Of a stretch of DNA of 64,000 bases, positions 52,754 to 61,308 are shown in pieces (positions within the stretch are counted from its first letter, which is position 1; every line of letters begins with the position of its first letter). The stretch spans positions 1-64,000 of the forward strand of contig CAJYDM010000002.1 in assembly GCA_913757435.1 (NCBI GenBank). The letters are read 5' to 3'. The DNA comes from Syntrophomonas sp. DTU019 (GTDB lineage: Bacteria > Bacillota > Syntrophomonadia > Syntrophomonadales > Syntrophomonadaceae). The notes under the pieces are model-generated. The model ran no database searches, was not told the DNA's origin, and saw only the letters and a list, made by a program, of their open reading frames with translations. The translations under genes were made by a program, and so were the position numbers.

Positions 52754-52878
52754 TCACCACCACCCCCGATCATTTTTGGACTGGCATCAAGCAAAGTGTC
52801 CCAGGCTCGCTTTTCAATATTGGACCCAGAGGCTGCGTAGTAAATAAATTGTGGTTTATCTAAATATTTTCTTTCCAT
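52750..52878 (-). CDS. Short unknown ORF coupled to the HTH gene
   Basis: This 42-residue frame (MERKYLDKPQFIYYAASGSN, then EKRAWDTLLDASPKMIGGGGD) ends in a TGA overlapping the CTG of the next gene. AGAGG lies 10 nt before the ATG. The frame is open for 20 more codons upstream, so it may be the C-terminal end of a larger lost gene. No family was recognised. Confidence 0.45.
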   Translation of the reverse strand: MERKYLDKPQFIYYAASGSNIEKRAWDTLLDASPKMIGGGGD

Positions 52879-53291
52879 TCCAGCAATTTCCTCTAAATAA
52901 TCCCTACTTTTTACATCGTTGTTCCTTAATGCTTATGTTTGGGGTAAAGGGCAGCCCCTTCTTCTCTTCCAGGGTGCCGTGTAAGTTCTTCACCATCTCC
53001 GCAATATACCAGGCATGTTACTAGTCCAAATATTTTTGGCCCTATCTCGATTTCAGGTCTTTATTTCTAAACATTTCGGTGGGGAGAGCTGGTCTGAAAG
53101 TGTATTGAAATTGATTTATAAAATAGAGATTTCGGCGCTGATCGCAAGGCCTCATGGGAGTTAACCTCGCCAATGTGATGACTCAACTTTTTCCATATAA
53201 TAAAGCAAACAGGTGACAAAAAGCTGTCACCCGTCCGATGTAACGCATCAACATACGGATATATCTAATCGCTACAACTATTAATTCTTTT
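52879..53291. other. Gap with a YaaA-gene fragment and a GGTGACA hairpin
   Basis: 53005-53042 matches part of the YaaA-like gene (about 53932-53965, CTAGTCCAAATA and TTTTGGCC), a second small duplicate of that gene. 53212-53231 forms a 7-bp GGTGACA/TGTCACC stem related to repeat family A and may terminate minus-strand transcripts. No gene was seen. Confidence 0.5.
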
Positions 53292-53600
53292 TTAAGACAC
53301 TGTTAATCCGAAATCAGCAAGACGCTGCCTGCATATTTCCCGCTCTTCGTCAGTAAACAAGGAAGCATATTTTTCCTGTAGAACATGAGCCTCTACCGAC
53401 AGATCCAACCGTCCATGTTCCCACAAAACCTCGAATCCATAAGTTCCCCCGTCTTTGGATATGAGTTTCTTCGCCGTCTTCAGCCCTCCCTCGCGCGACA
53501 ACATCTGCAAAAACCGTGAAGCATTGTATCCTAGTTCCTTCTTTGCGGTGTGGTAGATATTCAACATCTCTGCATTAAACTGTTTTTCTAAGAGTTCCAT
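53292..53600 (-). CDS. Conserved hypothetical protein, about 102 residues
   Basis: Started at 53600, where AAGGAG sits 7 nt upstream, it reads MELLEKQFNAEMLNIYHTAK, LGYNASRFLQMLSREGGLKTAK and ends TDEEREICRQRLADFGL. The Gly-rich middle YGFEVLWEHGRLDLSVEAHVL looks like a compact conserved domain found as a stand-alone or C-terminal module in restriction-linked proteins. It follows the YaaA-like gene by 75 bp. Function unknown. Confidence 0.65.
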   Translation of the reverse strand: MELLEKQFNAEMLNIYHTAKKELGYNASRFLQMLSREGGLKTAKKLISKDGGTYGFEVLWEHGRLDLSVEAHVLQEKYASLFTDEEREICRQRLADFGLTVS

Positions 53601-53675
53601 CGTATTCTCCTTCCCATATGAATGGCACCCTGCCATGCCTCGAGGCCAACAGTCCCTCGACTTTAGCCTCTGCTT

Positions 53676-54401
53676 CTATATTAATGAATACTGCTTCGTA
53701 AAACCGCCAGGGTTCTGCCTGGTGAGGTCCTGAGATAGCAATAATCCGTGGTTATGGGGGGTGTGGTAAGTAGAGCCTCCTTTAATATCATAGCGCAGCA
53801 TCTGCTCAATGGTACCCTTCTCATATAGAGGTTCTACTGTATTACGGGCTATTGTCAAATATGGTGTCGATCCCCCAAAATACATCACCACTCGTTTAAT
53901 GGCGTTCCGTTCAATATAATCCTTTAAAATGCCAGGCAGGTTTCTAGTCCAAATACTTTTGGCCGGCGAATCGGACATTTGAAGGTTATAGTCTTGGATC
54001 AGCTCCAAGGGGTGCAATAAGCCGTATAATGCAGAGACAATCAGCAGTCGGGGGCCATTCGGGTCGTGGCAGGCTTTCCTTATGTGGGCTGCCAGGTTTT
54101 TGTCAGCAGTATACAAGGTACCTGTGTAGCGGTCAACAGCGGGCATATACCTGCCAACTGTTTCACCGCCAAAATCAGGGCCGCTGGCTATGTCCTTATT
54201 CTTGGCATATTCCCCGCTAGTAAATGAAGTCTTGGTTTTCACCGTTGTCAAGAGTTCGTTTTGAGCTGTCAGTAGTCTTTTGTGAGTATCGTTTGCTATT
54301 TCACCGGCTATTGACGGAGTACTTCCATTCCAGCTACTTCCTCCGCTCTTCTTGCGAGCACAGCATGGGAATAACATTAATGTATCCGCCGCAAATCTCA
54401 T
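53676..54401 (-). CDS. YaaA-like (peroxide-stress/UPF0246-type) protein
   Basis: This 241-residue protein starts with LFPCCARKKSGG and has the characteristic LLIVSALYGLLHPLELIQDYNLQM, IERNAIKRVVMYFGGSTPYL and late HGLLLSQDL segments. YaaA proteins bind DNA and limit iron-dependent oxidative damage in E. coli; related DUF6884-type proteins occur in defence and base-modification loci. It lies 12 bp after the broken GIY-YIG gene in one transcription unit. Small duplicates are at 37277 and 53005. Confidence 0.7.
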   Translation of the reverse strand: MRFAADTLMLFPCCARKKSGGSSWNGSTPSIAGEIANDTHKRLLTAQNELLTTVKTKTSFTSGEYAKNKDIASGPDFGGETVGRYMPAVDRYTGTLYTADKNLAAHIRKACHDPNGPRLLIVSALYGLLHPLELIQDYNLQMSDSPAKSIWTRNLPGILKDYIERNAIKRVVMYFGGSTPYLTIARNTVEPLYEKGTIEQMLRYDIKGGSTYHTPHNHGLLLSQDLTRQNPGGFTKQYSLI

Positions 54402-54413
54402 GAAAATCCCCCC

Positions 54414-55105
54414 TTACATTTTATCAACCAGGCTTTTCAGAACCCTAAGAAACGCCGGATCATCACTGGCAGTAACATGATCTACATTCCACAACCCCGA
54501 ATTCTGAACATAAGGGTGTGCACAGTGTTTACCCAACCACTGAAGTGACGGCCTATCTATCGGTGGTCTTTGATAGTTGCTCAATAACCCAATAGCATTG
54601 TGTTCTATATATCCCCTCAAGCTGTCCGGCCCAGTAGGGTCATCCACCTCCATATACAGTAATGGCATGTGCCCGATGGTTTGGCTGACGAGACATTCTA
54701 GGCGGATTTCCCCCTGTCTTATGCTCTGGCTGGCGGAACTGCCCCTGCCCCAGGTGGGAATATCAATTCCCTGTCTGTTCATAATCGCTGTGCCAACATG
54801 CAGACGAAAAATTGAACCCCGGTGGTTGCCGCCACCAGCCGCTTTACCATTGATATTCCCCCGGTGCTGGCGCAGCCGTTCCAGAGTGTGGTGTTTTAAC
54901 CCTGCTTCAGACCATGGGTTCCAACCCTTACAACCCTCAACCTATCGCTACCCGCCCTGGTTTCTCCGGATTCAAAAAAGAAGTACACTCCTCGGCGGGG
55001 CCAATCCATTTTGCCATCACATTCAAGCAGCTTTCTAAATCCGGTCCTGCTTTTCAATTCCTCTAATATGCTATAGAAACATTCAAGGTTTAAAGCTCTA
55101 TTCAT
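54414..55105 (-). pseudogene. GIY-YIG-like nuclease-domain protein with frameshift
   Basis: The 5' frame from 55105 reads MNRALNLECFYSILEELKSR, then RRGVYFFFESGETR and LRVVRVGTHGLKQG, matching the GVYFFFE...RVVRVGTH start of this GIY-YIG-like family, and stops at about 54896. The next frame resumes KHHTLERLRQHRGNINGKAAG, GSIFRLHVGTAIM and continues to 54414. One indel near 54893 restores a single protein of about 230 residues. GGGAGAGG lies upstream of the ATG. Confidence 0.7.
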
Positions 55106-55342
55106 TGCGGACCTCTCCCTCACACGCAACCCTTTTTTTGCATACTAGCAGACCGGAGAAATAAAGGATAGATTAACAAGTGTTCTAGTTAATACATATG
55201 AATACAGTTACTAAAAGCTTCTCTAATCCCATTATGGAGGAGTTTTATATTCTGCACGGGGGATTTTTTGTCGAAAGATTTTGTTTATTACTACGCTCGA
55301 GTAGTAAAAGGACCGACCCCATGTTGAAAGAGGTGAAACAAG

Positions 55343-55570
55343 ATGACTGGTTCACGCTCCCTCTATTCAAGGAAGGACAGATTGGATGTTTTAACCTTTA
55401 TAAATCGGCAAAAAGGAAAATTGGTGTTCAACACATCTGCGGAGACTAAACGAGAAATAGTGGCAACCTATGTTAAGAATGCCACTATATTGTTCCTTCA
55501 CGATGCTCCTATCTCAAGGATTGCCTTATTTTTTAATCGGTTGGGCAAGTTATGTGATGATGATGTCAGC
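55343..55570 (+). CDS. Unrecognised ORF, probably a remnant
   Basis: An ATG at 55343 has GAGGTG 7 nt upstream and opens MTGSRSLYSRKDRLDVLTFI, INRQKGKLVFNTSAETKREIV. The frame is open to 55687 but from about 55556 it overlaps a recognisable gene fragment on the other strand, so any real protein ends or is cut near there. Family unknown. Confidence 0.3.
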
Positions 55571-55765
55571 AGCTCCCTCGCCCCTCCAGAATATGTACGG
55601 CTCACTGGCGACTGCCAAGGCCCTAACCTTGATTCTATTATCGGGTCCGACCCACCTGGCGTGTACTGCGCTGGCGTAAACTCCTAAAACAAAGACTTTC
55701 TTAGGCGACCTGTCTGCTTGTACCAGCCTCTTTAATGGCCGCCCAAACGGAAAAACGTAGTCCAT
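55556..55765 (-). pseudogene. Uracil-DNA-glycosylase-superfamily-like protein, N-terminal fragment
   Basis: The ATG at 55765 (GGAGG 5 nt upstream) opens MDYVFPFGRPLKRLVQ, then SPKKVFVLGVYASAVHARWV and VRALAVASEPYIFWRGEGAA. This resembles a UDG-fold family of about 250 residues. It stops after 70 codons at DIIIT, where it meets the plus-strand ORF. The remainder is not present. Confidence 0.55.
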
Positions 55766-56066
55766 AAGATCCTCCATATTAATTTGTTAACGCATTTCGT
55801 TATTTTACCACCGACCGGTTGGTTCGCTTTTTGCGCCGCAGGTTAATAGAAACAATATAATCGCTGATCAAGACATTATATTGTCACCGATTATATTTTG
55901 TCCGCCACAGCCTCCCCCGCCCCTCGCACTCGACCTCGCCCCGGTTATGAGTCAGGGGGATGGTCGATGGTTCTTTTGACTCACCCTAACTTATGCCCTG
56001 CCCACCTTTGACTGACCGAGCGTTTTCAACCCCTTCAAAATATTCGGTAAACAAGGACTTACCGCT

Positions 56067-56225
56067 TTAGGTAAGGTACAGCCGCTCCACCGCCCGGGTT
56101 ATAGCGATATAGAGCAGAGCTACATCGCGCTGAATATCCTCCTCCAAAGCCAGGGGGAAGTTGTCCACATTGCAGACGAACACCAGATAATTCAACTCGT
56201 GCCGACGCGCACCAATAAATTTATA
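56067..56225 (-). pseudogene. UvrD/Rep-type helicase, C-terminal remnant
   Basis: The frame HELNYLVFVCNVDNFPLA, EEDIQRDVALLYIAITRAVERLYLT and a stop matches motif VI and the end of superfamily I helicases (LLYVALTRAxxxLYL). Everything upstream of motif V is missing. Confidence 0.7.
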
Positions 56226-56231
56226 GTATGA

Positions 56232-56339
56232 AGGTCGGTGGCTAATCGGCTGAAGGCGGAGGAAGATTTGCTTACAATTGAGGGGTTCGAAAAGAAAGCA
56301 GAGAAGCATGAGAAAGAAATGCCGGAGATAATCAATTGA
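56232..56339 (+). pseudogene. Short C-terminal remnant of an unknown protein
   Basis: The plus frame SVANRLKAEEDLLTIEGFEKK and AEKHEKEMPEIIN ends at a TGA at 56337. It looks like the charged, helical tail of a regulator but starts abruptly next to the helicase remnant. 55778-56066 and 56340-56517 hold no supported gene. Confidence 0.35.
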
Positions 56340-56517
56340 ATATGTTTCAGCTGGCGAGTATTCGCAGTATTAGGAAGAAAGGCACAACCAGAACCCCTTT
56401 ACCCTGTCTGCTTACCACGTAGACCCCGGCCAGGGATGATGATAATGGATTCGCGCAACTCAGGGTAATCGATGGGGCCGTCCCCGTCTGTCCATAATTT
56501 TGGTTCTAAATAAGCGC

Positions 56518-56724
56518 TTATCCCAATACACAGAGGATTCCGTCATTAAAATATAAATAATATTCCTTATTGTCTTCTTTATAATGCCATTGATTGAGCT
56601 CTACATTATTAAACAGCAGTTTTTTTACCGAAAGAGGCTTGCCGACCACTTCTTCAACCTCGCTCTCGCTCATACCAGGGTATATTTCATACTTTTCAGA
56701 TAGTCCGTAAAAATCCTTATTCAT
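56518..56724 (-). CDS. Small BamE/SmpA-like domain protein
   Basis: This 68-residue protein reads EIYPGMSESEVEEVVGKPLS followed by beta strands (QWHYKEDNKEYYLYFNDGIL). The pattern, helix-turn GMSxxEVxxxxGxP then strands, is that of the SmpA/OmlA-like fold. GGGGG lies upstream of the ATG. There is no signal peptide. It is a stand-alone small cytosolic protein of unknown function. Confidence 0.6.
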   Translation of the reverse strand: MNKDFYGLSEKYEIYPGMSESEVEEVVGKPLSVKKLLFNNVELNQWHYKEDNKEYYLYFNDGILCVLG

Positions 56725-56837
56725 ACTAAAGCCCCCTGTCTATTTGTTTTTCCACTTTGGCTCATTTATTATCATTCAAACTACCAACTGCTCAGGCAAT
56801 CTGAGCGGGTCCTTCTTGCGGAATAGACCTTTCAGAG

Positions 56838-56985
56838 GGATGCCTGCCTGGTCCATCAAGTCTAGGCTTTGTTTTCCACCTCACAACATAAGGATGATCC
56901 CTCCAGGTGTATGCCTGCTTGGTCCATCAAATCTAGGCTTGTTCCTCTCTACCTCACAGTAAAAGGATGATCCTGCCGGGCGGAT
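56838..56985. repeat. Two tandem copies of a ~73-bp repeat plus a degenerate third
   Basis: Each unit has ATGCCTGCTTGGTCCATCAA (or CCTGG), TCTAGGCTT, CTCACA and AAGGATGATCC. The units start near 56838 and 56912, a degenerate part begins at about 56985, and an isolated AAATCTAGGCTTTGTG lies at 57058. No coding function is evident. Confidence 0.7.
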
Positions 56986-57015
56986 GACTGCCTTGGTCGA
57001 TTGAAATCAATCTTT

Positions 57016-57050
57016 GGGTGACAAAAAAGGACCGTCCCCATCTGTCAACA
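57016..57050. repeat. Short palindromic repeat family A, single arm
   Basis: Contains GGTGACAAAAAAGGACCGTC followed by CCCATCTGTCAACA. It lies right behind the VanW gene 3' end. Confidence 0.75.
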
Positions 57051-57060
57051 TCTGCCAAAT

Positions 57061-57570
57061 CTAGGCTTTGTGTCTTTCCACCACAGTGGGAAGCGGTTTA
57101 TAGGAGTCAACACCCAGCTGTTTTACTATAGTAGTTCCATCCCCGTTTTTTATAGTGATCCAGGTTTTAACCAAAGCCCCATCCATCCCTTGTACTACCA
57201 CTTTTTCGGTCCCTTTGGGGAGGGATGGGTTATGGCGGTAAACCACCCTGGTGCTGTATTTTTCGAGTACTTCATGGTGCCATTCGACCGCAGGAGCCGG
57301 CTCCTGGCCATAAAACGCCACATACAATCTGTTATCCACGCCTTGCGCCCAAATCAATATGGGGGTGGGGCGGTCATTTTTGAACCTGATATCGGCAACA
57401 CCGGTGGTCACGGTGGCATCCTGCCCATATGGAACATAGGGCACCGGCATACTGTGGGGGTGTCGTTCTATAACCGGCAAATTTGACAATATGGCAACAT
57501 TGTATAGAGTTGAAGCCATTTTACAGACTCCCCCTCCCACCGTGGTTCTCAGTTCGGAGCCGATGTATAC
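57061..57570 (-). pseudogene. VanW-like protein split by transposon copy 2 (3' part)
   Basis: The fragment encodes VYIGSELRTTVGGGVCKMAS, TLYNVAILSNLPVIERHPHS and a G5-like C-terminal domain ending in VVERHKA. The GGGVCxxASTLYNA-type core is the VanW signature. Joining it at the GTATAC duplication to the 5' part (63040-63441) restores the continuous reading GPVYIGSELRTT. VanW proteins are cell-wall-linked proteins of unclear role. Confidence 0.85.
57565..57570. other. Target-site duplication GTATAC, left
   Basis: Identical to 63034-63039; flanks the 5463-bp element copy 2. Confidence 0.9.
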
Positions 57571-57768
57571 TGTTAAAGCCAACCTAACCCGTCCAAAAGC
57601 TGACGGAGTTGCCTGACCAAAAATAGCTGGATATAATGACCATATTATACAGAAAGGAAAGACGCCTCTGTATAAATGTGCTAATGCGACCAACAGAAGC
57701 ACCAGAGACGTCCACACCAAGTATGGTTATTGTATCAAAATATGAGCTGATAGAGAACCCTTCCAAGG

Positions 57769-58275
57769 GTGTTTTCTGTTAGGAGCTTGGAGCAGATTCC
57801 TTGTCCCTGCTGCAGCGGGGGATTAAAGGTGATAGGCAGCCGCAAAAGAAGCTGTATCAATACCCATGGAAACAAGATAGTTTTGAGTATTCGTAGACTG
57901 AGATGTGTTGACTGCAAAAGGATTCATCATGAACTTCCGGATATATTAGTTCCTTACAAACACCATGTGCGGGAGAGTATAGAAACTACAATTACCGAGG
58001 AAAGACAGATGAGTGTAATTGCAGATGAGTCTACCCTTAAGCGGTGGCAGAACTGGTTTTTTGAAAGAGCTGACTACTTCCAGAGTTGCCTGACATCAAT
58101 AATCCTAAGGTATGATCTAAAGGAATCTGTGGGAGGTTTATCCAGCCTTCCCCCGTCCAAGCTCCACAGGATCTGGCAGCATGTAGGAGATGCACCCGGT
58201 TGGCTGGCCAGAGTTGTCAAACCCATAGCCAATTTAAATTTATGGTCACATACCCGTTCAGCGTTTTGTCCATAA
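57769..58275 (+). CDS. DUF6431-type zinc-ribbon protein (copy 2)
   Basis: Same 168-residue translation as the gene at 32804-33310: N-terminal CPCC...CVDC zinc ribbon and basic helical body. It is the first gene after the TGTTAAAGCC end of the element. Confidence 0.7.
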   Translation: MFSVRSLEQIPCPCCSGGLKVIGSRKRSCINTHGNKIVLSIRRLRCVDCKRIHHELPDILVPYKHHVRESIETTITEERQMSVIADESTLKRWQNWFFERADYFQSCLTSIILRYDLKESVGGLSSLPPSKLHRIWQHVGDAPGWLARVVKPIANLNLWSHTRSAFCP

Positions 58276-58324
58276 AAGTGTAAAGGTAAACTCAATGTTA
58301 AAGCTTAAAAAGGAGGCTTGAGCA

Positions 58325-59680
58325 TTGAGAAATGACAAGAAGGCAGAAGAGATAGCGGCCCAGCGGGTGCATATGCTGGCCCCACTCCTTGCTGAAGGCC
58401 TGGATGCCGGACAGGCTAAGGTAATCAAAACCCGGATATGTGAACAGACCGGGATATCCGAGCGCACCTTACGCAGGTATCTAGACCTGTACAGGAAAGA
58501 AGGATTTAACGGACTAAAGCCCAAAGGCAGAGGCAAACGGTGTAGCGAAGAAGCAGTTCCCATTAACGTCCTGGAGCAGGCCATATTGCTGCGCCGCCAA
58601 GTACCCAGTCGCAGCATATCCCAAATCATTCAGATCATGGAGTGGGAGGGCTTAGTTCAGCCAGGACAGATCAAGCGTAGCACCCTGCAGGAAAAGTTAG
58701 CCCAGAGAGGTTACAGTAGTCGGCAAATGCGCATGTATACCGGTACCGGTGTAGCTGCCAGACGTTATCAGCAGAAATACCGTAACCAGCTCTGGCATTC
58801 TGACATAAAATACGGGCCCTACCTGCCCATCGGCAAGGAAGGTAAAAAGAAGCAAGTCTACCTGGTTACATTTGTGGATGACGCTACTCGCTTCATTCTG
58901 CATGGTGAGTTCTACCCGGTATTAGACCAAATAATTGTTGAAGACTGTTTCAAGAAAGCCATCCTAAAATACGGCGTTCCGGAAAAAGTATACTTTGATA
59001 ACGGCGGTCAGTACCGCAACAAATGGATGAATCGAGCCTGTGCCAAGATGGGAATCAGGCTACTGTTTGCAAAACCCTATTCCCCCGAAGCCACTGGCAA
59101 AGTTGAACGTTTTAACCGGGTGGTTGACTCATTTTTAGCAGAGGCCAGATTAGAGGAACCACAAACCTTAGACAGATTAAATCAGTTGTTCACAGTCTGG
59201 CTGGAGGAATGCTACCAGCACAAGCCTCATTCCGGAATAGAGGGTGAGCTTAGTCCGGCAGTGGCATACCAGAGTGACCGTAAGACCTTGAAATACCTTG
59301 ATCCGGAAATACTAGCCAGTGCATTTATGCACTGTGAGGAAAGAAAGGTAGATAAATCAGGCTGTATCAGCTTTGAAAGCAGAAAATACGAAGTAGGTCT
59401 GACTTTTATCGGCTGCAAAGTCGATGTCATCTTCGATCCGGCAGATATTAGTGAACTTACCATCGAATATGAAGGACACCAGCCCTTTAAAGCCCGGCAA
59501 CTGGTGATTGGAGAACGGGCGGGTAAGAGACCGCCCTTACCCGAATTCATGCAGAAAGAACCCACTGATTCATCAAGGCTGCTCCAAGCAGCAGCTATTA
59601 AGCACCAGGAGCGCAAAGACAACTATACCCCCGCCGTTTCCTATCGTTCAGTAAGCAAGGAGGGCGAAGGGCATGTTTGA
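58325..59680 (+). CDS. DDE transposase (copy 2)
   Basis: Same 451-residue translation as 31399-32754 with the three catalytic acidic residues (HSDIKYG, FDNGGQYRN, GKVERFNR) intact. It starts at TTG behind AAGGAGG and overlaps the ATPase gene by 8 bp. Confidence 0.9.
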   Translation: MRNDKKAEEIAAQRVHMLAPLLAEGLDAGQAKVIKTRICEQTGISERTLRRYLDLYRKEGFNGLKPKGRGKRCSEEAVPINVLEQAILLRRQVPSRSISQIIQIMEWEGLVQPGQIKRSTLQEKLAQRGYSSRQMRMYTGTGVAARRYQQKYRNQLWHSDIKYGPYLPIGKEGKKKQVYLVTFVDDATRFILHGEFYPVLDQIIVEDCFKKAILKYGVPEKVYFDNGGQYRNKWMNRACAKMGIRLLFAKPYSPEATGKVERFNRVVDSFLAEARLEEPQTLDRLNQLFTVWLEECYQHKPHSGIEGELSPAVAYQSDRKTLKYLDPEILASAFMHCEERKVDKSGCISFESRKYEVGLTFIGCKVDVIFDPADISELTIEYEGHQPFKARQLVIGERAGKRPPLPEFMQKEPTDSSRLLQAAAIKHQERKDNYTPAVSYRSVSKEGEGHV

Positions 59681-60473
59681 AAGTTTCTATGGTCTCCAAA
59701 AGACACCTTTTTCCAGGGATATACCCACTGATCAGTTGTATCAGTCACACCTGCTGGAAGAAACCCTGGGGAGGCTTGAGTACACCGCCCAGCGGCAGAT
59801 GTTTGCAGTATTAACCGGAGACTGTGGAACCGGTAAGACCACTACCATAAGGTGCTTTAAAGAAATCCTGGACACATCTCGGTATATGGTGATGTACTTG
59901 GCTGATTCCAAGTTAACACCTCGGCATTTCTACAAAGGCCTATTAGAGCAATTGGGCTGTGAGGCTAAATTCTACCGGGGAGACGCTAAACGGCAACTAC
60001 ATAAAGAGATCGAACTGATGCAGGGTATCCACCACCTGCAGCCCGTGGTTATCGTGGATGAAGCCCATCTATTGGACAAAGAGATGTTGGAAGAAGTCAG
60101 GTTCCTGTTGAATTTCAAAATGGACGCCAAAAGCCCGATGGCTTTGATTCTGGTAGGCCAGAATGAACTCTGGGATAGGCTTAAGCTTCAGTCCTATTCG
60201 GCCATCAGGCAACGCATCGACATACAATGCAAGCTGCCTCACCTGGATCGCTCTCAGGTTGGCGAATATGTAAAAAGACACCTGGCTTATGCCGGTGCCG
60301 AACATGATATTTTCTCTGATAACGCTGTTGATGAGATATTCAAGTTTTCAAGTGGAGCAGCGCGAATGGTTAACAAGGTCTGCACTCATTGTCTGCTTTA
60401 TGGAGCTCAGAACAAACGTAACATTATTGATGATCATATGGTTAAGCTAGTTGTTCAGGGAGAATTGAGTTAG
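59673..60473 (+). CDS. ExeA/TniB-like AAA ATPase (copy 2)
   Basis: Same 266-residue translation as 30606-31406, with Walker A GDCGTGKTT and Walker B VIVDEAHLL. Partner of the DDE transposase. Confidence 0.9.
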   Translation: MFESFYGLQKTPFSRDIPTDQLYQSHLLEETLGRLEYTAQRQMFAVLTGDCGTGKTTTIRCFKEILDTSRYMVMYLADSKLTPRHFYKGLLEQLGCEAKFYRGDAKRQLHKEIELMQGIHHLQPVVIVDEAHLLDKEMLEEVRFLLNFKMDAKSPMALILVGQNELWDRLKLQSYSAIRQRIDIQCKLPHLDRSQVGEYVKRHLAYAGAEHDIFSDNAVDEIFKFSSGAARMVNKVCTHCLLYGAQNKRNIIDDHMVKLVVQGELS

Positions 60474-60558
60474 TTCTCCCTGCCCCTTAAGGGGCTGCCC
60501 AAACGGTGTAAGCGGTCAAGTATTTTGGAGAAATTTTGGCCAATAATTTTCCATAGGA

Positions 60559-61308
60559 CTACAGTCTTAGTATAGAATCTCGATGTTTAAGGCGGTAACT
60601 GTCGCCGGTCAGATTGAATATCTCACTATGATGAGCGATTCGATCCAGGATAGCGGTAGTTATAACCGGGTCTCCCATCAATTCGGCCCAGTCTTCAAAA
60701 CCCTTGTTTGAAGTTATTATTAAGGCCGTCTGTTCATAAAGTGATGATATCAATTGAAAAAACAAATTAGCTTCCTGCCTGGTAATGGGGACAAAACCTA
60801 TCTCATCAATTACCACTAAATCTGAAGCCATGATCCGTTTCATCCTCTGGCGGCTCCGGGTTGAGGTAGTTTCCAGCTTAAGATGCTTGATTAAATCATC
60901 CATATTTACGAAGCTTACCTTGTAACCTTTTTTCACAGCCTCAAGCCCGATAGCTACAGCCAAATGAGTTTTCCCCACTCCCGGAGGCCCAAGGAAAATC
61001 AGATTGTAGAACTTCTCAATCCATTGCATATCCAGCAATTGATTAACCTGTTTACGGGTAATAGAACGCTGAAATGCAAAATCGAATTCATCTATGCTTT
61101 TAACAAAGGGAAACCCCGCCATCTTCATCCGGCGCTCTTCAGATCTTTTTTCACGGTAGTTTATCTCTCCCTGCAGCAGCCGGTTAAGAAAATCCAGATA
61201 GGATATGTCGGTACTGCTTGCTGTCTGCAGGGTTTGATCCAGGTTGTCTCTGCACCAGGAAAGGTTAAGGCTTCTTAAATAAGTCCTGGTTTCTTCGGCC
61301 TTGTTCAA
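60559..61308 (-). CDS. istB: IS21-family helper ATPase IstB (copy 2)
   Basis: Same 249-residue translation as 29771-30520; Walker A PPGVGKTHL and Walker B VVIDEIGF intact. Confidence 0.94.
   Translation of the reverse strand: MNKAEETRTYLRSLNLSWCRDNLDQTLQTASSTDISYLDFLNRLLQGEINYREKRSEERRMKMAGFPFVKSIDEFDFAFQRSITRKQVNQLLDMQWIEKFYNLIFLGPPGVGKTHLAVAIGLEAVKKGYKVSFVNMDDLIKHLKLETTSTRSRQRMKRIMASDLVVIDEIGFVPITRQEANLFFQLISSLYEQTALIITSNKGFEDWAELMGDPVITTAILDRIAHHSEIFNLTGDSYRLKHRDSILRL

Noticed and set aside
33509-57570. The 24-kb island as an integrated prophage or ICE
   Set aside because: No integrase, terminase, capsid, relaxase or att-like repeats at its edges; the boundaries are two independent transposon insertions.
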